DNA of 10,591 nucleotides from Treponema sp. (lineage in GTDB: Bacteria; Spirochaetota; Spirochaetia; Treponematales; Breznakiellaceae): assembly GCA_031266095.1 (NCBI GenBank), contig JAISBR010000123.1:1-10591 (forward strand), in the 5' to 3' direction. The notes under the pieces were generated by a model. That model had not been told where the DNA came from. It was given only the letters and a program-made list of their open reading frames with translations, and ran no database searches. The position numbers and the translations under genes were made by a program. Of this stretch, positions 6,602-10,591 are shown one piece after another (the stretch's first letter is position 1; each line of letters starts with the position of its first letter).

Positions 6602-8356
6602 TTGGCAGTACGGAAAACCCGCATCGGCGTATTCCTCCGCGGCAACCGGGCCGCGCTCTGTTATACCTTTCTTCTGGGGGTCCTGCTGCTGTTCCCCATG
6701 ATCATGTCCCCCATATTCAAACGGGTCTTCACCGATTCCATCCTGATCGGGAATACTACCGAATGGCTTCCTCCCCTGCTGTTCCTGATGACCGGCGTTG
6801 CGGTCTTTTCCGCCGTGGTTGTCTGGCTGCAAAAAAGCTGCCTCCTGCGGCTTGGCAATAAGATAGAACTGTCCGGTACAACCGCGTATATGTGGCGGCT
6901 GTTCAACGCCCCGCCGGATCTGTTCCGCCAAAAAGACAGTTTCGCGCTGCTGTCGGGGGCCGGCGCTTCCGCCCTTATCGCTAAAACGCTTACCGTGGAT
7001 ATGATTTCCCTTTTTTCCGCCCTGATCAGCGTGGTATTTTATTACTGTATGATGCTCCGCCTGGATCTCTCCATGTCTCTCATCGTGTTAGCCCTGGTAA
7101 TAGTTAATCTGCTGGTGGAGAAAGTCCAGTCCGTGCTGGTCAATACCTTCTCCCGGTCTCCGCCGGAGCCCTATTCCCTGCGGGATTTGACGCTCCGCGA
7201 CGAGCGGATCGGTTCTCAGGGATTGCGGAGCATTGAAACCTTTAAGGCAACGGCGTCGGAAACGCATTTTTTCCAGCAGATAATGAGTTCCAAAATCCGT
7301 ATCATTAACGCCAAAGGCAAGGATGATGAGTCGGAAGCCTCCGGGCCGCTCGGCGATCTGCCGGAAATTTTCTTTCTCAATATACTCCTTTTGATTTCCG
7401 CTCTGCGGATAATGAACAGGGAGTTTTCCATTGGTTCCTATTTGGCTTTCCAGGCTTACGCCGCGGCGTTTTTCTACCCGATGGGCCGGGTGCTTGCTGC
7501 CCCGGGACTCTTTGCCAGGCTGGAAAACCGCCTGCGGGGTTTGTACCGGGAGCTGGAAACAGAAGCGGAAAACGCCGCCGCTCCGGTCCCGGCTGTTTCC
7601 GTATCCGCCCCGGTTCAGCCGCCGGGAAAGCTGCGCGGTTATATCGAATTTAAAGACGTGAGCTTTTCATACCCCGGCTGTCCACCGGCGCTGGAACATT
7701 TCAGCCTGTCCCTGCAGCCCGGACAGCGGGCTGCTTTGGCAGGCAAACCCGGCTGCGGGAAAAGCACGGTTCTCAAACTACTGCAGGGCCTTTATACTCC
7801 CGGAGAAGGGGAAATCACCATCGACGGTATGGCGCCGGATCGTATTGACCGGAAAACCTTTATAGCCTCCGTCGGCTGCGCTAATCAAAAACTCAGTTTT
7901 TTTACCGCCAGTATTCGCGACAACATTACCCTGTGGGATAAAGCGGTATCCGATGCCGCGGTGGACCGGGCGGCCAGAGCGGCGGGCCTCCACGATTTTA
8001 TCGTGTCCCTGGACGGGGCTTATGATCATGTGCTGACGGAAAATGGCCGCATTCTTTCCGGCGGCCGGCAGCAGGGGATGGAAATTGCCCGGGCCCTGCT
8101 CTACAACCCCTCGGTCGTTATTCTTGACGGAGTGAACGGGTCGATTGATCCCCCCGCGGCGGTGGCGGTGGAACGGGATTTGGCTGCCCGGGGCTGTACC
8201 GTTGTTCAGGCTGCCGGCCTGCTTAGTCCCATCACCGGCTACGATGAGATCATCCTGCTGGATGGAGGCCGGGTGGCGGACCGGGGGACCCATCGGGAAC
8301 TGCTTGAAAGATCCTCCTGGTACGCGGACCGGTTCCGGGAGGAGGAAGCCGGGTGA
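6602..8356 (+). CDS. NHLM-type ABC exporter half 1 (ABC1), lacking the C39 peptidase domain
   Basis: A 584-residue ABC transporter half with membrane segments over about residues 17-315 and a nucleotide-binding domain (347-584). Motifs seen are Walker A GKPGCGKST (381-389), Q-loop Q429, an intact signature LSGGR (485-489) and Walker B VVILD (505-509). The next residue, where the catalytic glutamate belongs, is glycine (G510), and the H-loop histidine position reads G539, so this half probably cannot hydrolyse ATP by itself. ABC1 proteins of NHLM peptide exporters normally begin with a C39 cysteine protease domain that trims leader peptides. Here the protein starts directly at the membrane domain. 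The TTG at 6602 is chosen because GGGGAGG (6588-6594) lies seven bases upstream. An ATG at 6557 would overlap the adaptor gene by 41 bases and still add no protease. It overlaps ABC2 at GTGA. Confidence 0.87.
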   Translation: MAVRKTRIGVFLRGNRAALCYTFLLGVLLLFPMIMSPIFKRVFTDSILIGNTTEWLPPLLFLMTGVAVFSAVVVWLQKSCLLRLGNKIELSGTTAYMWRLFNAPPDLFRQKDSFALLSGAGASALIAKTLTVDMISLFSALISVVFYYCMMLRLDLSMSLIVLALVIVNLLVEKVQSVLVNTFSRSPPEPYSLRDLTLRDERIGSQGLRSIETFKATASETHFFQQIMSSKIRIINAKGKDDESEASGPLGDLPEIFFLNILLLISALRIMNREFSIGSYLAFQAYAAAFFYPMGRVLAAPGLFARLENRLRGLYRELETEAENAAAPVPAVSVSAPVQPPGKLRGYIEFKDVSFSYPGCPPALEHFSLSLQPGQRAALAGKPGCGKSTVLKLLQGLYTPGEGEITIDGMAPDRIDRKTFIASVGCANQKLSFFTASIRDNITLWDKAVSDAAVDRAARAAGLHDFIVSLDGAYDHVLTENGRILSGGRQQGMEIARALLYNPSVVILDGVNGSIDPPAAVAVERDLAARGCTVVQAAGLLSPITGYDEIILLDGGRVADRGTHRELLERSSWYADRFREEEAG

Positions 8357-10425
8357 ACCGGGATGTGGGCGCCGCCCTGGTACAGCTTACCAAAGTCAAC
8401 GCCCGGCTTTCCGGCCTGGGGGAACAGCAGGATTTTGCGGGGGAAGACAACCGGCTCAAAGTCTGCATGGCCCTTTGCCATTACTTTAAAACCGAGGTAA
8501 AGATACCCCCCCGTGATATCCACCATACAATCCCGGATCTGATTACCGAAACGCTGTACCTTTCAAACCTCCGGTACAAGGAAGTGGAGCTTGGCGGGAA
8601 ATGGTGGAAAAAGGACAGCGGCGCCATGCTGGTTTTTACCGCCGGGAAGAAGCCGCTGGCACTGCTGCCCAGCAACTTTTCCGGCTACAGCGTCTACAAC
8701 CCGGAAACCAACCGGACAAGCCGGCTGAAACCCGCCCTGGCCGGGACTTTTTCCCCCCGGGCTCTGGCGGTTTTCCGGCCTTTCCCCTACAAGACGATGC
8801 GGGCCCGTGACATCCTGGTGTTTATGGCCAGGGAAAACATCGGCAGGGAACTGGTCATTATGGCACTGTTCAGCCTGCTGGCAAGTATCGTAGCGGTAAT
8901 CCCGCCCATTGTTTCCGCCCAGATCTTTGATATGATCGTCCCCCATACTCTGCGGGCCATGCTTTTCGAGGTGGTGCTGGTACTCCTCTGCTTCGACATT
9001 GCCAACACGGGTTTTACCGTGGTTACCAATATCAGCATATCCCGAATGCTTACCAAGATCGGCCTCTCCCTGGAAGGAGGTATCTGGGACCGGCTTCTGA
9101 GCCTTAAGATCCCCTTCCTTGGCCTCTATACCGCCGGTGAGCTTTTACAGAAGATACAAGGCGTTGACCGGCTGAAGAATCTGTTTTCGATCAACACGCT
9201 GCAGACCCTGGTGACCGCCCTGTTTTCCTTTGTGAATATCATTGTCCTTTTCAGGCTGGAAGCCGGGACCGCGGGCTATGTCCTGCTGATGTTCCTGGGC
9301 CTCTTTGTTGTCTACGGCCTTATCACACGTAAAAATTTTGAATACCACCGGCGCTGCATAGATATAGAAAACCGGGAAGCGGGTTTTAACCACCAGGCGC
9401 TGGAAGGCATGTTGCGGATCAAGGCGTCCCATGCCGAGGAACGGGTGTTTCGGGAATGGAGCGAATACGAGGCGGAAAAACGGTATCTGAAAGGCCGGAT
9501 CAAAATGCTGGAAAACTTAAACGAATCGGTGCGGATATTTTTCCAGTTCGGTTCCGCGGCGGCGGTCTTCTATCTGATTTCCCGGATAAGTAATGTCGAG
9601 GTAGGGGTCTTCATCGCTTTTGTGGCCACCTTCCTCCTCCTCCACAAGGCGGCGCAGCGCCTGTTAAAGGCCCTGAATATACTTCCCGAAGCGGCGGCGC
9701 TTGCCCGCAGTATCAACCCCGTACTCACGGGGGAAAGCGAATACAACCCGGAGAAGATCATCCCCAGGGACATGACGGGAGTACTGGAGGTGAATCATCT
9801 GAACTTTCACTACGGCGAATTTGGGCTGCCCGTATTACGCGATATTTCTTTCCGGGTGGAAGAAGGGCAAAGCCTGGGCATTATCGGGCCTTCGGGCTGC
9901 GGTAAATCAACCCTGCTCAAGGCGCTGCTCGGTTTTTATCCTCTGGCCGGAGGGAAGATTTTTTACGATGCTTATGATTTGGATATCATCGAACTGCGGT
10001 ACCTGCGCCGTCAGTTGGGGGTGGTTCTGCAAAACGGGTCCATCCCTATGGGTAAAATCCACGATATAATAACCGATAATGATCCTTCGGTTCCGCAGGA
10101 GGATGTACTGCTGGCTTTGGAAAAAGCGGAGTTGCTCAACGAGGTAAGAGCCCTGCCCAGGGGCGCCGATACTCCGCTGGAATACTGCTCTTTTTCCGAC
10201 GCGGAACTCCAGCGGCTGATGCTGGCCAGGGCAATAGTAAAACCCCGGCGCTTTGTCTTTTTTGATGAACCCGCCGGTTGTCAGGACAGCGTCACCCGGC
10301 AGCGGCTGCTGGAACATATCTATGCTTTTCCGGCGACGAAGGTCATTGTAAGCCAGCGGTCCGCCACAGTGAAGCGCTGTGATTCCGTCCTGCTGCTGGA
10401 CCGGGGGACCGTGGTAAAGCTATGA
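8353..10425 (+). CDS. NHLM-type ABC exporter half 2 (ABC2) with N-terminal accessory domain
   Basis: A 690-residue partner half-transporter. Residues 1 to about 150 form the cytoplasmic N-terminal domain of NHLM ABC2 proteins, recognisable by WWKKDSGAMLVFTAGKKPLA (84-103) followed by SVYNPETN; no protease triad is seen. Membrane segments span about 165-435. The nucleotide-binding domain (476-690) has Walker A GPSGCGKST (512-520), Q-loop Q560 and Walker B FVFFDE with catalytic E639. The signature is degenerate (FSDAE, 614-618 in place of LSGGQ) and the H-loop histidine is Gln (Q668 in VSQRS). This complements ABC1, whose signature is intact but whose Walker B glutamate is lost, so the two should act as a heterodimer with one working ATP site. 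Start GTG at 8353 overlaps the previous stop by four bases and has GGAGG (8341-8345) seven bases upstream. Confidence 0.88.
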   Translation: MNRDVGAALVQLTKVNARLSGLGEQQDFAGEDNRLKVCMALCHYFKTEVKIPPRDIHHTIPDLITETLYLSNLRYKEVELGGKWWKKDSGAMLVFTAGKKPLALLPSNFSGYSVYNPETNRTSRLKPALAGTFSPRALAVFRPFPYKTMRARDILVFMARENIGRELVIMALFSLLASIVAVIPPIVSAQIFDMIVPHTLRAMLFEVVLVLLCFDIANTGFTVVTNISISRMLTKIGLSLEGGIWDRLLSLKIPFLGLYTAGELLQKIQGVDRLKNLFSINTLQTLVTALFSFVNIIVLFRLEAGTAGYVLLMFLGLFVVYGLITRKNFEYHRRCIDIENREAGFNHQALEGMLRIKASHAEERVFREWSEYEAEKRYLKGRIKMLENLNESVRIFFQFGSAAAVFYLISRISNVEVGVFIAFVATFLLLHKAAQRLLKALNILPEAAALARSINPVLTGESEYNPEKIIPRDMTGVLEVNHLNFHYGEFGLPVLRDISFRVEEGQSLGIIGPSGCGKSTLLKALLGFYPLAGGKIFYDAYDLDIIELRYLRRQLGVVLQNGSIPMGKIHDIITDNDPSVPQEDVLLALEKAELLNEVRALPRGADTPLEYCSFSDAELQRLMLARAIVKPRRFVFFDEPAGCQDSVTRQRLLEHIYAFPATKVIVSQRSATVKRCDSVLLLDRGTVVKL

Positions 10426-10435
10426 CAGCCACACG

Positions 10436-10495
10436 ATGAAGAAGTTAACGCAGATAGACTTTCAGGAAGAAGATGTGAGCTTGTTCCAAAACTAA
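10436..10495 (+). CDS. Possible 19-residue ORF or truncated gene start after the exporter operon
   Basis: The frame reads MKKLTQIDFQEEDVSLFQN and then TAA. It starts 11 bases after the ABC2 stop codon, so it could be translated by reinitiation, but no good ribosome binding site is present. The last six codons and the stop come from the left arm of the hairpin repeat at 10477-10534. This suggests that the repeat inserted into the start of a longer gene, or that the ORF is chance. I do not recognise the peptide. Confidence 0.2.
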   Translation: MKKLTQIDFQEEDVSLFQN

Positions 10496-10534
10496 TTGAC
10501 TATGCGCTAAAGCGCATGGTTTTGGAACAAGCTC
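10477..10534. repeat. Large compound inverted repeat
   Basis: GAGCTTGTTCCAAAAC (10477-10492) and GTTTTGGAACAAGCTC (10519-10534) are perfect 16-bp inverted arms around a 26-base loop. The loop holds a second perfect stem, ATGCGC-TAAA-GCGCAT (10502-10517). The arms resemble the TGTTC...GAACA repeat at 1976-2005. Its size and nested design fit a REP/MITE-like mobile palindrome better than an ordinary terminator. Confidence 0.7.
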
Positions 10535-10536
10535 TT

Positions 10537-10574
10537 GCGGTTTTTCGGCCTATGGCCTACAAAACCGCGGTTTT
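10537..10574. terminator. Second stem with T tract, possible two-way terminator
   Basis: GCGGTTTT (10537-10544) pairs with AAAACCGC (10561-10568) around an inner GGCC-TAT-GGCC (10547-10557), and GGTTTTT follows. The overlapping AAAACCGCGGTTTT (10561-10574) is itself a perfect palindrome. With the exporter operon ending at 10425, a terminator here is plausible, but it may equally be part of the same repeat array, since the window ends with another TGTTCCA. Confidence 0.4.
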
Positions 10575-10591
10575 TAAAGGAAGCTGTTCCA

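Noticed and set aside
1..10591. CRISPR array, tRNA or rRNA genes
   Set aside because: No regularly spaced direct repeats and no tRNA or rRNA-like sequences were seen on either strand by eye.

Overview
The window looks like a piece of a bacterial chromosome of moderate-to-high GC with one clearly AT-rich gene set into it. A spirochaete, and specifically a Treponema-like gut organism, is my best guess. This rests on the mix of genes, the loose lipobox of the binding protein and the many hairpin-rich intergenic repeats. No rRNA or other phylogenetic marker is present, so the assignment is inference.

Region 1 (1-3054) is carbon metabolism. A Na+/H+:dicarboxylate (DAACS-type) symporter runs off the left edge on the minus strand. 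It is driven by a textbook TTGACA-17-TATAAT promoter and has a roughly 130-nt leader that can fold. Facing away from it is a two-gene plus-strand unit for 2-keto-3-deoxygluconate use: a KDPG/KHG aldolase carrying an extra C-terminal VOC (glyoxalase-fold) domain, then a PfkB-family KDG kinase. The kinase makes KDPG from KDG, and the aldolase splits KDPG to pyruvate and glyceraldehyde-3-phosphate (the lower Entner-Doudoroff and uronate route).

Region 2 (3055-4576) is a low-GC insertion. It holds a lone D12-class adenine DNA methyltransferase on the minus strand, with its own promoter and a GNRA-capped hairpin in its leader. Its stop codon lies inside a hairpin-rich repeat that shares 15 identical bases with the symporter leader. 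No restriction enzyme is visible.

Region 3 (4577-10425) is the most interesting part: a tightly packed four-gene operon on the plus strand. The order is a lipoprotein of the branched-chain amino acid binding-protein fold, an HlyD-like NHLM-type secretion adaptor, an ABC1 exporter half and an ABC2 exporter half. The last three are the export core known from NHLM (Nif11/nitrile-hydratase leader microcin) peptide systems. This set differs from the usual one in three ways: ABC1 has no N-terminal C39 peptidase domain, a solute-binding lipoprotein leads the operon, and the ATPase motifs are degenerate in a complementary pattern predicting one dead and one working ATP site. No precursor peptide or modification enzyme is in the window, so the cargo is unknown.

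The right edge (10426-10591) holds a 19-codon ORF that runs into a large compound hairpin: a perfect 16-bp inverted repeat with a nested hairpin, followed by a second stem and an AAAACCGCGGTTTT palindrome. Related hairpin motifs lie at four intergenic sites in the window.
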